A stretch of DNA of 64,000 nucleotides from Promicromonospora citrea. Its GTDB lineage: Bacteria; Actinomycetota; Actinomycetes; Actinomycetales; Cellulomonadaceae. Both the position numbers and the translations under genes were made by a program. The notes beneath the pieces were generated by a model. It worked only from the letters and a program-made list of their open reading frames with translations, had not been told where the DNA came from and searched no databases. The stretch lies in contig NZ_JABEMG010000004.1 in assembly GCF_013004695.1 (NCBI RefSeq), positions 1 through 64,000 on the forward strand. Reading direction: 5' to 3'. Below, piece by piece: positions 33,655 through 43,152 of the stretch; the stretch's first letter is position 1, and every line of letters starts with the position of its first letter.

Positions 33655-33672
33655 ATTTACAGCGCTGTAAAT
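33655..33672. promoter_or_regulatory. 18-bp perfect palindrome, LacI-type operator
   Basis: ATTTACAGCGCTGTAAAT is perfectly symmetrical with a central CG, the hallmark of LacI-family operators, and lies 49 bp before the start of the second importer operon. Its AT-rich arms stand out in this GC-rich DNA. Confidence 0.75.
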
Positions 33673-33720
33673 TCCGGGCGGTCGCCGCGAGCAACGGAGT
33701 TCGAGCAGGGAGAAGCATCG

Positions 33721-35004
33721 GTGAGCAGTCACGTGAGACCCGGTCTGAGCCGCCGGTCCTTCCTGGCCGGGTCGGCCGCGCTCCTCGCGCTCGGGGCGGC
33801 GGGCTGCGCGCCGTCGTCCCGTGCCGCCGGGGGCGTGACCCTGCGGTTCTACGAGCAGAAGCAGGAGGTCGTCGCCTACTTCGACGAGCTGCTGCGGCGC
33901 TTCGAGCGCGAGCGGCCGGGCATCGCCGTCGTGCACGACAGCACCGTCGCCATCGCGCCACAGTTCGTCCGGAACGAGCCCGCCGACGTCGGCTGCTTCA
34001 ACGACAACCTCGAGCTCGCCCGGTACGTCGAGCGCGGCGTGCTCGGCGACCTGTCCGACCTGCCGTCCGCGCGCACCGTGCGCACCGACATCGGCGAGCT
34101 CACCGACCAGTACGCGACCTACCCCGGCCGCACCAGCGTGTTGCCGTACTCGCTGGCCGCGGCCGGCGTCATCTACAACAAGCGGATCTTCGCCGACCAC
34201 GACCTGCCCGTGCCCGCGACCTGGTCCCAGTTCGTCGACGTGTGCGAGGAGCTGCGGCGCGCCGGGATCACCCCGGTCTACGCGACCGACCGCGACACGT
34301 GGACGCTCTGGCAGGGTCTGTTCGACTACTCCGTCGGCAGCCTCGTGGCACCCGGCGAGTTCTTCCGCCGGCTCACGGAGCAGGGCACCGACGTCGGCCC
34401 CGACTCGCCGGTCTCGTTCGAGAAGGACTTCGCCGTGCCGATGGAGCGCGCGCGGACGATCTCGACCTACTTCAACGAGGACCACGCCGTGCGCGCGTAC
34501 GCCGACGGCAACCTCGCGTTCGGCCGCGGCGAGGCGGCCATGTACCTCCAGGGCCCGTGGGCGCTGAGCCAGATCGCCCTCGTCGACCCCGACCTCGAGA
34601 TCGGGACGTTCCCGCTGCCGGTCTCCGAGGACCCCGACGACCGGCAGGTGCGGGTCAACATCGACCTCGGCCTGTGGATCCCGACCGCGTCCACGCACCA
34701 GGAGGAGGCACGCGAGCTCGTGGAGTTCCTCATGCGGCCCGACGTCATCAACGCCTACAACGCCGACAACCTCGCGTACTCGACGCTCCAGGACGCCCCG
34801 CCCCAGCAGGACGAGCGGCTCGCGGGCCTGCAGGAGTACGTCGACCGCGCGGCCTTCTACCAGGGTGCCGGCACGTTCGTGCCGACGTCGATCCCGCTCG
34901 GCAACTACCTCCAGGAGGCGATCCGCAGCGGCGACTTCGAGAGCATGCTGCGCACGCTCGACGCCGACTGGCGCCGCCTCGCGGGACGGGAGGCCACGGT
35001 ATGA
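33721..35004 (+). CDS. Carbohydrate ABC transporter substrate-binding lipoprotein (Tat type)
   Basis: A 427-aa family 1 binding protein. The N-terminus has a twin-arginine motif (SRRSFLAG) and a lipobox-like GAAGC, so it is probably exported folded by Tat and lipidated. The body contains AAAGVIYNKRIFADHDLPVPATW, GRGEAAMYLQGPWALSQI and NIDLGLWIPTAS, typical of oligosaccharide binders. GTG start after GGGAGAAGC. The stop overlaps the permease start (ATGA). Together with the downstream GH31 gene it suggests uptake of an alpha-linked oligosaccharide. The operon is preceded by a LacI-type operator. Confidence 0.88.
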   Translation: MSSHVRPGLSRRSFLAGSAALLALGAAGCAPSSRAAGGVTLRFYEQKQEVVAYFDELLRRFERERPGIAVVHDSTVAIAPQFVRNEPADVGCFNDNLELARYVERGVLGDLSDLPSARTVRTDIGELTDQYATYPGRTSVLPYSLAAAGVIYNKRIFADHDLPVPATWSQFVDVCEELRRAGITPVYATDRDTWTLWQGLFDYSVGSLVAPGEFFRRLTEQGTDVGPDSPVSFEKDFAVPMERARTISTYFNEDHAVRAYADGNLAFGRGEAAMYLQGPWALSQIALVDPDLEIGTFPLPVSEDPDDRQVRVNIDLGLWIPTASTHQEEARELVEFLMRPDVINAYNADNLAYSTLQDAPPQQDERLAGLQEYVDRAAFYQGAGTFVPTSIPLGNYLQEAIRSGDFESMLRTLDADWRRLAGREATV

Positions 35005-35936
35005 CCGCGCTGCCCACCCTCCCCGCGGCGCCGGACGCGCCCGCCGCCCAGGACGCGCCCGCGCGGCGGTCCCACGGTGGACGGGTCGAGCCCGTCCACT
35101 ACCTGTTCCTCGTGCCCACCCTCGTGGTGTTCACCGCGTTCGTCGTCGTGCCGGCTCTCATCGGCATCTTCTACAGCCTCACCGACTACGTCGGGTTCGG
35201 CGAGTGGTCGTTCCTGGGCGTGCGCAACTACGCCGCGCTGTTCAGCGACCCGCGCATCCTCGAGTCCTACGGGTTCACGCTCGGGTTCGCGCTGGTCACC
35301 GTCGTCGTCGCGCAGGTGGTCGCGCTGGCGCTCGCCGTCGCCCTGACCCGGCGCATCCGGTTCGCCACGACGCTGCGCACGGTGTTCGTCATCCCCATGG
35401 TCGTCGCGGGCATCGTCGTGGCCTACGTGTTCAACTTCCTGTTCTCCAACTCGCTGCCCGCGCTCGCGACCGCGGTCGGGTTCGGGCCGCTCGAGGAGAG
35501 CATCCTCGGCAACCCCGACCTGGCCTGGTTGTCCATCGTGATCGTCTCCGCGTGGCAGACGATCCCCGGCGCCCTGCTCGTCTACACCGCGGGACTCACG
35601 TCCGTCCCCAACGAGCTCTACGAGGCGAGCGCGCTCGACGGCGCCTCGCCGTGGCGGCAGTTCCGGTCGATCACCCTCCCGCTCGTCGCGGGCTTCGTCC
35701 TCATCAACACGATCCTCGGCGTGAAGGGGTACCTCGGCGTGTACGACGTCATCGTCGGCCTCACCGGAGGCGGACCCGGCACGGCGACCAGCAGCGTCGC
35801 GATGACCATCTTCGGCGGCTTCACGGGCGGCGACTACGCCTACCAGATGGCCAACGCCACGGTGTTCCTCCTCGTGACGGCGCTCATCTCGGTCGCCCAG
35901 ATCGTCGCCACCCGCGGACGGGCGGTCCGGCTGTGA
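35001..35936 (+). CDS. Carbohydrate ABC transporter permease (MalF-like)
   Basis: A 311-aa permease with six helices: an Ala/Pro-rich 30-residue leader, helix 1 YLFLVPTLVVFTAFVVVPALIGIFYSL, and the EAA loop YEASALDGASPWRQFRSITLPLV. Starts in the stop of the binding-protein gene and overlaps the next permease by GTGA, giving tight coupling of all three subunits. Confidence 0.9.
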   Translation: MTALPTLPAAPDAPAAQDAPARRSHGGRVEPVHYLFLVPTLVVFTAFVVVPALIGIFYSLTDYVGFGEWSFLGVRNYAALFSDPRILESYGFTLGFALVTVVVAQVVALALAVALTRRIRFATTLRTVFVIPMVVAGIVVAYVFNFLFSNSLPALATAVGFGPLEESILGNPDLAWLSIVIVSAWQTIPGALLVYTAGLTSVPNELYEASALDGASPWRQFRSITLPLVAGFVLINTILGVKGYLGVYDVIVGLTGGGPGTATSSVAMTIFGGFTGGDYAYQMANATVFLLVTALISVAQIVATRGRAVRL

Positions 35937-36793
35937 CCACTGTCGAGACGCCCCTGCGCCGGCGCAGGGGCCTGCACCGGACCAACCGGCTCCTGACCGT
36001 CCTGCTGGCCCTCGCCACCCTGACCGTCCTCGCCCCGCTGTACGTCACGGTGTCGATGGCGTTCAAGACGAGCGAGCAGTCCGCGGACGGCAACGCGTTC
36101 TCCCTGCCCGCGCCGCTCAACCCCGCGAGCTTCGCCGAGGCGTGGCAGCTCACCCGGTTCCCCGTGGCGTTCGGCGTCTCCGTGGGGGTCGCGGCGCTCG
36201 CCGTCCTGCTCACCCTGCTGCTCAGCTCGCTGGCCGCCTACGCGATCGCGCGGAACTGGGCGCACCGGTTCTTCCGGTGGTCGATGATCTACCTGCTCGT
36301 GGCCCTGTTCCTGCCGTTCCCGGTCGTCGCCCTGCCGCAGATCCAGCTCACGGCGCTCACCGGCCTCGACAACCCCGTCGGCGTCGGCATCCTGCACGCG
36401 ATGTTCCAGCTCTCCTTCAGCGTGCTGCTGTACACCGCGTACCTGCGCTCGATCCCGATCGAGCTCGAGGAGAGCGCGCGGATCGACGGCGCGAGCACGC
36501 CGCAGATCTTCTGGCGCATCGTCCTGCCGCTGCTGGGCCCGATGAACGCGACGGTCGGCATCTTCGCGTTCCTCGCGTCGTGGAACGACTTCATGATGCC
36601 GTCGCTCATCACGTCCGACCCGGCCCTGCAGACGCTGCCCGTGGTGCAGAACATCTTCCAGAGCCAGTTCGGCACCGACTACAACGTCGCGTTCGCCTCG
36701 TACCTCATGGCGATGGCGCCGACGATCGTCGTGTACCTGCTCGCACAGCGCTGGGTCATCAGCGGCGTGACGCAGGGCGCGGTCAAGCACTGA
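35933..36793 (+). CDS. Carbohydrate ABC transporter permease (MalG-like)
   Basis: A 286-aa six-helix permease. N-terminal basic segment RRRRGLHRTNR, then helix 1. EAA loop LEESARIDGASTPQIFWRIVLPLLGP. The C-terminus ITSGV-like SGVTQGAVKH is the usual end of MalG subunits. The GTG start overlaps the upstream stop. The GH31 gene follows 43 bp later with its own ribosome site. Confidence 0.9.
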   Translation: MTTVETPLRRRRGLHRTNRLLTVLLALATLTVLAPLYVTVSMAFKTSEQSADGNAFSLPAPLNPASFAEAWQLTRFPVAFGVSVGVAALAVLLTLLLSSLAAYAIARNWAHRFFRWSMIYLLVALFLPFPVVALPQIQLTALTGLDNPVGVGILHAMFQLSFSVLLYTAYLRSIPIELEESARIDGASTPQIFWRIVLPLLGPMNATVGIFAFLASWNDFMMPSLITSDPALQTLPVVQNIFQSQFGTDYNVAFASYLMAMAPTIVVYLLAQRWVISGVTQGAVKH

Positions 36794-36836
36794 GTGTGTG
36801 TTCTCCGTCCTCTGTTCTCTGTTCTCGAGGAGCCCT

Positions 36837-39224
36837 ATGTCCCTGCCTGTCGTCCGGCCACTCCCCGGAGCCGCGCCGCACGCGCGGCCCGAGCAGCAGG
36901 TGCTCGGCGCCGGCTGGCGCGTCACCGTGCTGACCGACGGCGTGTTCCGCGTCGAGCGGTCGGCGGACGGCGGGTTCGAGGACCGCGCCTCCACGTTCGC
37001 GGTCCGGCGGGACCTGCCGCCCGTCGAGGCCACCGTCGAGCGCGTGGGGGACGGCGTCGTGGTCACCACGCGCCGCGCCCGCCTGCGGTACGACGGCGGC
37101 GAGCTCAGCGCGAGCGGTCTCGTCGTCGAGGTGCTGGGCCGCGACGCCGGCCGCTGGCGGTACGGCGAGCCGACCCACGACCTGGGCGGCACCGCCCGCA
37201 CGCTCGACGACGTCGACGGGCGCACCGGCCTCGAGCCCGGCGTCGTCTCGCCCGCGGGGATCGCCGTCGTCGACGACTCGACGTCGTTCCTGTTCGAGGA
37301 CGACGGCTGGGTGGGCTCGCGCGTCCCCGGCCGCCAGGACCTGTACGTGTTCGCGCACGGGCGGGACTTCGCCGACGCGGTCGCCGACCTGTACCGGGTC
37401 TCCGGGCCCGCGATGCGGCTGCCGCGCTGGGCCCTGGGCAACTGGTGGAGCCGGTACTTCCCGTACACCGAGGAGTCCTACCTCGCGCTGCTCGACCGGT
37501 TCGAGGACGAGGGTGTGCCGTTCTCGGTCGCGGTGATCGACATGGACTGGCACCGCGTCGGCTCCGTGCCGCCGGAGCACGGCTCCGGGTGGACCGGGTA
37601 CTCGTGGGAGCGGACGCTGTTCCCCGACCCGGAGCGGTTCCTGCGCACGCTGCACGAGCGCGGGCTGCGCACCACGCTCAACCTGCACCCCGCCGACGGC
37701 GTGCGCGCCTTCGAGGACGCGTACCCCGCGATGGCGCGCGCGGTCGGCGCCGACCCGGACGGCGGGCGGCCGATCGCGTTCGACCCGACCGACCCGGTGT
37801 TCCTGCGTGCGTACTTCCGCGAGCTGCACCATCCGCTGGAGGAGCAGGGCGTCGACTTCTGGTGGATCGACTGGCAGCAGGGCCGCACGTCGGACCTGCC
37901 GGGCGTCGACCCGCTGTGGGTGCTCAACCACTACCACCACCTCGACGCCGCGCGTGACGGGAGGCCGGGTATGACCTTCTCGCGGTACGCGGGCCCGGGC
38001 AGCCACCGGTACGCGGTCGGGTTCTCGGGCGACACCGTGGTCTCGTGGGCGTCGCTGGACTTCCAGCCGGAGTTCACCGCGACCGCGGCGAACATCGGCT
38101 ACGCCTGGTGGAGCCACGACATCGGCGGCCACACGCGCGGCGTCCGCGACGACGAGCTGGCCACCCGGTGGGTGCAGTACGGCGTGTTCTCGCCGATCAT
38201 GCGGCTGCACTCCGCGAACAACCCGTTCATCCGCAAGGAGCCGTGGCAGTTCCCGCCCGAGCACCGCGCCGCGATGGGCGACGCGCTCCGGCTGCGGCAC
38301 CGGCTCGTGCCCTACCTGCACACGATGAACCACCGGGCCGCCGCCGGGGTGCCGCTCGTGCGGCCGATGTACCACCTGGAGCCGCGCCGGGCCGAGGCGT
38401 ACGAGGTGCCGAACGAGTACGCGTTCGGCAGCGAGCTGCTCGTCGCGCCCGTCACGTCGCCCCGTGACCCGGCGTCGTTGCGCGGGCGGGTGCGGGTGTG
38501 GCTGCCCGCCGGGCTCTGGACCGACGTCTTCACCGGGGCGGTCTACCGGGGCGACCGCACGCTGGAGATGCACAGGGACCTCGCGTCCGTGCCCGTGCTG
38601 CTGCGGGCCGGCGGCATCCTCCCGCTGGACGCGTCGGCCCGGCTCGACGCGGCCCGGAACCCGGCCGAGCTCGAGGTGCTCGTGGCGCCGGGGGCGTCGG
38701 GCCGGTTCGTGCTGGGGGAGGACCGGGAGGACGACGTGGTGGACGGCGCGGGCGGTGCCGACGGCGCCGGGCCCGCGGCGCGCACGGTGATCGGCTGGGA
38801 CCGCGAGCAGGGCGAGCTGCGCATCGCCCCCGTCGAGGGCGACGCCGGCGTGCTGCCCGCGCAGCGCGCGTGGACGCTGACGTTCCTGGCCGCGCTGCCC
38901 GCCGGTCCTGTCACGGTCGACGGTGCCGAGGTCCAGGTCAGCGGGGCGGACGGGCGCTGGAGCGTGTCGGTGTCCGCGGCGCCGGGGGACGGCGTCGTCC
39001 TCCGGGTCGGTGGCGGGCCGCTGCGGGTCGGGAGCGACCGGACCGCCGCCGCGCGCGCGATCCTCGAGTCCGCGCAGACCCGGAACGCGGAGAAGCTGCG
39101 GGCGTGGGAGGTGGTCAACAGCGACCGGGCGCCGACGGAGAAGATCGCGGAACTGGCTGCCGTGGACCTCCCCGAGCCGGTCCGCGCCGCGCTGGTGGAG
39201 GAGCTGGCGACGGTGGTGGGCTGA
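36837..39224 (+). CDS. Glycoside hydrolase family 31 (alpha-glucosidase/alpha-xylosidase type)
   Basis: A 795-aa cytoplasmic GH31 enzyme. An N-terminal beta-sandwich (to about residue 190) is followed by the barrel with RWALGNWWSRYFPYTEESYLALLDRFEDEGVP, the nucleophile D345 in DFWWIDWQQG and the acid/base D399 in GFSGDTVVSW, then IGYAWWSHDIGGH and C-terminal beta domains. There is no signal peptide, matching an enzyme that hydrolyses sugars after import. GH31 includes alpha-glucosidases, alpha-xylosidases and sulfoquinovosidases; the subgroup cannot be fixed from sequence alone. The last 60 residues (helical, RAILESAQTRNAEKLRAWEVVN) are an extra tail. Start after CGAGGAG. Confidence 0.9.
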   Translation: MSLPVVRPLPGAAPHARPEQQVLGAGWRVTVLTDGVFRVERSADGGFEDRASTFAVRRDLPPVEATVERVGDGVVVTTRRARLRYDGGELSASGLVVEVLGRDAGRWRYGEPTHDLGGTARTLDDVDGRTGLEPGVVSPAGIAVVDDSTSFLFEDDGWVGSRVPGRQDLYVFAHGRDFADAVADLYRVSGPAMRLPRWALGNWWSRYFPYTEESYLALLDRFEDEGVPFSVAVIDMDWHRVGSVPPEHGSGWTGYSWERTLFPDPERFLRTLHERGLRTTLNLHPADGVRAFEDAYPAMARAVGADPDGGRPIAFDPTDPVFLRAYFRELHHPLEEQGVDFWWIDWQQGRTSDLPGVDPLWVLNHYHHLDAARDGRPGMTFSRYAGPGSHRYAVGFSGDTVVSWASLDFQPEFTATAANIGYAWWSHDIGGHTRGVRDDELATRWVQYGVFSPIMRLHSANNPFIRKEPWQFPPEHRAAMGDALRLRHRLVPYLHTMNHRAAAGVPLVRPMYHLEPRRAEAYEVPNEYAFGSELLVAPVTSPRDPASLRGRVRVWLPAGLWTDVFTGAVYRGDRTLEMHRDLASVPVLLRAGGILPLDASARLDAARNPAELEVLVAPGASGRFVLGEDREDDVVDGAGGADGAGPAARTVIGWDREQGELRIAPVEGDAGVLPAQRAWTLTFLAALPAGPVTVDGAEVQVSGADGRWSVSVSAAPGDGVVLRVGGGPLRVGSDRTAAARAILESAQTRNAEKLRAWEVVNSDRAPTEKIAELAAVDLPEPVRAALVEELATVVG

Positions 39225-39256
39225 GGGGGCTCGCTCCGGCGGCTCGGTCCGGCAGC

Positions 39257-40276
39257 TCAGTCCGGCAGGGCCGGGGCGCTCTCGCGGAGCGCCAGGGTAT
39301 GGCCCACCGTGACGTGCCTGCCCGGTCCGGCGTAGCCGTCGAGCCGGTCCAGCAGCAGGTCGAGGGCGCGCTCGGCGAGCGCGCGCGTGTCGGGTGCCAC
39401 GGAGGTGAGGCTCGGCGCCGTGCTGGCGCCGAGCTCGATCGCGTCCCAGCCGACGACCGCGACGTCGCCGGGTACGTCGAGCCCGTGCCGCCGCAGGGCC
39501 CGGAGGGCGCCGATCGCGGCGAGGTCGTCGCGGCACAGCAGCCCGTCGAGCTCCAGGCCGGCGGACAGCGCGGCGTCGAGGGCCTCCTCGGCGTCGCGGG
39601 CGTCGCCGTCCTGCCGCCGCTCGACGAGCCGCCGCGGGTCCGCCTCCAGGCCGGCCTGTTCCAGCGCGGTCCGGTAGCCCTCGATCCGCAGGCGTGACGT
39701 CCACGACACCCGCTCGGTCTCGTGGCCGAGGAACCCGATGCGGCGTCGGCCCAGGCGGACCAGGTGCTCGACCGCCTCGCGGGCCGCCGCGACGTTGTCG
39801 ATCGCGACCTGGTCGGCGTCGTCGGGCGGGGGGTCCTCGCCGAGGAAGACGATCGGCATGCCGTGCCGCTCGACGTCCAGCTCGCGCGCGGCCAGCATCT
39901 GCGGCTGCAGCACCATGCCGTCGAGGATCCCGGCCTCCTGGTCGCGCAGGACCGACCGCTCGCCCTCGACCGTCGCGCCGGTCTCGGCGAGCAGGAGGTG
40001 GTAGCCGCGTGCCTGCGCGACGCGGGCGAAGACGTGCGCGAGCTCCGCGAAGTAGGGGCGCCGGAGGTCCGGGAACGCGAGCCCGATCATGCTCGACCGC
40101 CCCGTGGCGAGGCTGCGGCCGGTGCGGTTGGGGCGGTAGCCGAGCTCGTCGATCGCGGCCTGGACCCGTGCCCGCATCCCGGGGCTGACGTGCTGGTACC
40201 CGCGCACCACGTTCGACACCGTCTTCATCGAGACCCCCGCGCGGTCGGCCACGTCCTGGAGGGTCACGCGTCTCAT
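39257..40276 (-). CDS. LacI-family regulator (end of the third importer operon)
   Basis: A 339-aa regulator. The HTH is at residues 4-28 (VTLQDVADRAGVSMKTVSNVVRG), the hinge helix region has GYRPNRTGRSLATG, and the periplasmic-binding-protein-like effector domain follows (MIGLAFPDLRRPYFAELAHVFARVA, GILDGMVLQPQ, HLVRLGRRRIGFLGH, LLCRDDLAAIGALRALRRHGLDVPGDVAVVGWD). The gene starts only 9 bp after the stop of the debranching-type hydrolase on the same strand, so it is probably the last gene of that operon. It ends convergent to the GH31 gene. It may control the neighbouring GH31 importer operon. Confidence 0.92.
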   Translation of the reverse strand: MRRVTLQDVADRAGVSMKTVSNVVRGYQHVSPGMRARVQAAIDELGYRPNRTGRSLATGRSSMIGLAFPDLRRPYFAELAHVFARVAQARGYHLLLAETGATVEGERSVLRDQEAGILDGMVLQPQMLAARELDVERHGMPIVFLGEDPPPDDADQVAIDNVAAAREAVEHLVRLGRRRIGFLGHETERVSWTSRLRIEGYRTALEQAGLEADPRRLVERRQDGDARDAEEALDAALSAGLELDGLLCRDDLAAIGALRALRRHGLDVPGDVAVVGWDAIELGASTAPSLTSVAPDTRALAERALDLLLDRLDGYAGPGRHVTVGHTLALRESAPALPD

Positions 40277-40285
40277 GGCTGCAGG

Positions 40286-42316
40286 TTACCCGCGGGTCGA
40301 CACCTCCAGGCAGGTGATCGCCGCAGCTGCCGACCACGCCTGCGGACGGCAGGCCGCCGGATAGGGCGTCGGCACTCCCGCGCGGGTGGCGGCATCCCCG
40401 CCGTGCAGCTCCGGCACGCGGTACGCGAAGCCCTCGGCCGCCGCGAGCAGCCCGTCCACGGCGCGACGCGCCTGGTCGTCGAGCCCGGCGCGGTGCATGC
40501 CGTGCACGACGATGGCGGTGTCGTGCGTCCACACGCTGCCCCCGTGGTACGAGAGCGGCCAGTAGCCCGCCGCGCCCGTCGACATGGTCCGGATGCCGTA
40601 CCCGCTGGACATGGACGGGCCGAGCAGGAGGTCGGCGACGTGCTGCTCCTCGGTCGCGTCGAGGATCCCTGTGCCCAGCAGGTGGCCGATGTTGCTGGTC
40701 AGCGTGTCGACCGGACGCTTGTGCCGGTCCAGCGCGACGGCCGGGTAGCGGCCCTCGGGCGTCTGCACCCAGTACGCCTCGGCGAACCGGGCACGCAGGT
40801 CGGCGGCCCAGCGGCGGAGGGCGGCGGGGTCCAGCCGGTCCGACGCCGGGGCGCCGTCGCGGCCGGTGTGCGCGAACGCCTCCAGGAGATCGGCGCCGGC
40901 GAGGGCCGCCTCGTACGCGTACCCCTGGACCTCGCAGAGCGCGATCGGTCCCTCGGCGAGGCTGCCGTCCCGCCACTGGATCGAGTCGCCGGAGTCCTTC
41001 CAGCCCTGGTTGGCCAGGCCACGACCGGTGCGGTCGATGTAGTCGAGGAACCCGTCGCCGTCGCTGTCGCCGTACTCGGTCAGCCAGGTCAGGGCGTCGC
41101 GGAGCGCGGGCAGCAGCGCGGCGACCTCGTCGTCGGGCAGGCCGGCGCGCCAGGCGTCGGCGAGGAGGCAGACCCACAGCGGCGTCGAATCGACGCTGCC
41201 GTAGTACAGCGGCGGCAGGACGACGCCCTCGCCCGGGATCTCGAGCGGCGCAGAGCGCAGCTCGTGCAGGATCTTGCCGGGCTCCTGGGCGGTGTCGGCG
41301 TCGTCCGCTGTTCCCTGCAGCCTGGCGAGAACCCGCAGGGTCGACGCCGCGACGCCCACGTCGAGCGGGAGCGCGAGCCGGGCAGCCCAGATCGCGTCCC
41401 GGCCGAACAGGGTGAAGAACCAGGGTGCGCCGGCGGCGAAGAAGTCGTCGCCGGGATGGTCGGGCAGGGTCAGCCGCAGGGCGTCGAGGTCGTCGAGCGC
41501 GGTGTCGAGCCACCGGGACAGCCGAGGGTCGGCGTCGTCGGGGACGCGCACGACCCCCCGCTCACCCGGGGTCGCTGCCGGCCAGGTGCCCTGGGCGCCG
41601 CGGACCACGAGGGCCTCGTCGTGCAGAGCGAGCGTCCACGCCGCCTCGGCCCGACCGCGGGCCGGCACGTCGAGCGACCAGGTGGCCTCGATCGCACCGT
41701 CCGGGGTCGTGCTCACGGCACCGTCGGCGGCGGTCAGCGTGAGGTGCGCGGAGCCCGAGGCTGCCGTGGCGGACCCTGGCCGCGTCGTGATCGCCACGCG
41801 GGCCGCGTCCTGGCGGGCTCCCGCGGCGGTGGTCGTTTCGGCGGCGGTCGGGTGGCCCCGTCCGTCGGCGAGACCGGCCTTGACGTCGTGCATGCTCGCG
41901 AAGTCCGGGCGGAGCCGGAGCCGGAGGGTCACGCGCGTGGGCTCGGCGAGGTGCGAGGTCACGGTCCAGGTCTCGGCGAGCGCGCCGTCGCCGACACGAC
42001 GGTCCCGCACCAGGCGCACCGTCGGGTCCGGCCGGGCATCGTCCACCCCGCGCAGGAGCGCGCCGAACACGACGTGCGACGCGCTCTCCGGCGCGAGCGA
42101 CACGTACTCGACCGCCGACTCGGCGCACTCGAGCACCAGGTCGCGCACGTGCCGCACGTCGCCGTGGTAGATCCCGTCGATCGGCGCGGCGCCGAGGTCG
42201 CCGTCGCGCCCGGACCAGACCTGCGTCGGGGCGCGCAGCGCGATGACGGCGTCGCTGAGCAGCGGCTGCACGGGGTGCTGCGGGACCTGCTGCGGGGCGG
42301 TGGGGGACGGCGTCAT
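40286..42316 (-). CDS. Debranching-type glycosidase (amylo-alpha-1,6-glucosidase-like)
   Basis: A 676-aa cytoplasmic protein with an N-terminal GDE_N_bis-type domain (about 1-210: PLLSDAVIALRAPTQVWSGRDGDLGAAPIDGIYHGDVRHV) and a C-terminal (alpha/alpha)6 barrel (from about 250: FFAAGAPWFFTLFGRDAIWAAR, GKILHELRSAPLE, YYGSVDSTPLWVCLL, DRTGRGLANQGWKDSGDSIQ). This is the layout of archaeal-type glycogen debranching enzymes. The gene is the fourth of an importer operon and no glycogen gene is near, so the real substrate is probably an imported oligosaccharide. It overlaps the upstream permease gene by ATGA. Confidence 0.85.
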   Translation of the reverse strand: MTPSPTAPQQVPQHPVQPLLSDAVIALRAPTQVWSGRDGDLGAAPIDGIYHGDVRHVRDLVLECAESAVEYVSLAPESASHVVFGALLRGVDDARPDPTVRLVRDRRVGDGALAETWTVTSHLAEPTRVTLRLRLRPDFASMHDVKAGLADGRGHPTAAETTTAAGARQDAARVAITTRPGSATAASGSAHLTLTAADGAVSTTPDGAIEATWSLDVPARGRAEAAWTLALHDEALVVRGAQGTWPAATPGERGVVRVPDDADPRLSRWLDTALDDLDALRLTLPDHPGDDFFAAGAPWFFTLFGRDAIWAARLALPLDVGVAASTLRVLARLQGTADDADTAQEPGKILHELRSAPLEIPGEGVVLPPLYYGSVDSTPLWVCLLADAWRAGLPDDEVAALLPALRDALTWLTEYGDSDGDGFLDYIDRTGRGLANQGWKDSGDSIQWRDGSLAEGPIALCEVQGYAYEAALAGADLLEAFAHTGRDGAPASDRLDPAALRRWAADLRARFAEAYWVQTPEGRYPAVALDRHKRPVDTLTSNIGHLLGTGILDATEEQHVADLLLGPSMSSGYGIRTMSTGAAGYWPLSYHGGSVWTHDTAIVVHGMHRAGLDDQARRAVDGLLAAAEGFAYRVPELHGGDAATRAGVPTPYPAACRPQAWSAAAAITCLEVSTRG

Positions 42317-43152
42317 TCCTTGACGGCTCCTTCGCTGGTGTTCATGATCCGCCGCTGGAACACGAAGAACACGACCGCGACGGGAATGGTCATGATCGCC
42401 GCGGCGGCGAGCTTGAGCGGGTACTGGCTGCCCTGGCTGAGCTGTCCGCTCGCCAGGGACGCGACGCCCTTGGTCAGGGTCGTCAGCTCGGGCGACTGCG
42501 CCGAGACGATGAAGTGGCTCAGCTCGTTCCACGAACCCTGGAAGGACAGGATCACGATGGTGACGAGGGCCGGCCGGGCCATCGGGAGCACGACGGACCA
42601 GAAGATCCGGAACGTGCCCGCCCCGTCGATCCGTGCCTGCTCCTCGACGGAGGCCGGGATCGACTCGAAGAAGTTCTTCATGATGAACACGCCGGCTGCG
42701 TCGACCAGGAGCGGCAGCACCATGCCCGCGTACGAGTCGTAGATGCCGAGCTGGTTGATCACGAGGAACTTCGGGATCAGCAGCACGACCGTCGGCACGG
42801 CCATGACGGCCACCAGCGCCGCGTACACCACGCCGCGCCCGCGGAACCGCAGCCGCGCCAGCGCGTAGCCCGCCAGCGAGTCGAAGAACACGCGGCCCGC
42901 CGTCACGAGCACCGTCACGACGGCCGAGTTCGCGAACCAGACGGGGAAGTCCGAGCGCAGGAAGAGCCGGGCGTAGGCGGACCAGGTCAGCGGGTCGGGG
43001 ACCAGCGAGACCGGGTCGGCCGCCGCGGCGGCCTCCGTCTTGACGGACGTCGCGAGCTGGACGAGGAACGGGTAGACGTAGACGAGCGCCAGCAGGGCGA
43101 GCAGGGCGTACAGCCCGGCCTGCCAGACGACGGACCTGCGCGCGGCCCTCAT
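42313..43152 (-). CDS. Carbohydrate ABC transporter permease (MalG-like), third system
   Basis: A 279-aa six-helix permease. Helix 1 is LYALLALLALVYVYPFLVQLATSVK, the EAA loop is VEEQARIDGAGTFRIFWSVVLPMARPA, and it ends MNTSEGAVKE. Coupled by ATGA overlaps both to the MalF-like gene upstream and to the debranching-type hydrolase downstream. Confidence 0.9.
   Translation of the reverse strand: MRAARRSVVWQAGLYALLALLALVYVYPFLVQLATSVKTEAAAAADPVSLVPDPLTWSAYARLFLRSDFPVWFANSAVVTVLVTAGRVFFDSLAGYALARLRFRGRGVVYAALVAVMAVPTVVLLIPKFLVINQLGIYDSYAGMVLPLLVDAAGVFIMKNFFESIPASVEEQARIDGAGTFRIFWSVVLPMARPALVTIVILSFQGSWNELSHFIVSAQSPELTTLTKGVASLASGQLSQGSQYPLKLAAAAIMTIPVAVVFFVFQRRIMNTSEGAVKE

Noticed and set aside
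36783-41513. Minus-strand frame of about 1576 codons
   Set aside because: It covers GH31, the LacI gene and part of the debranching-type gene in a wrong frame and has no start signal or domain.
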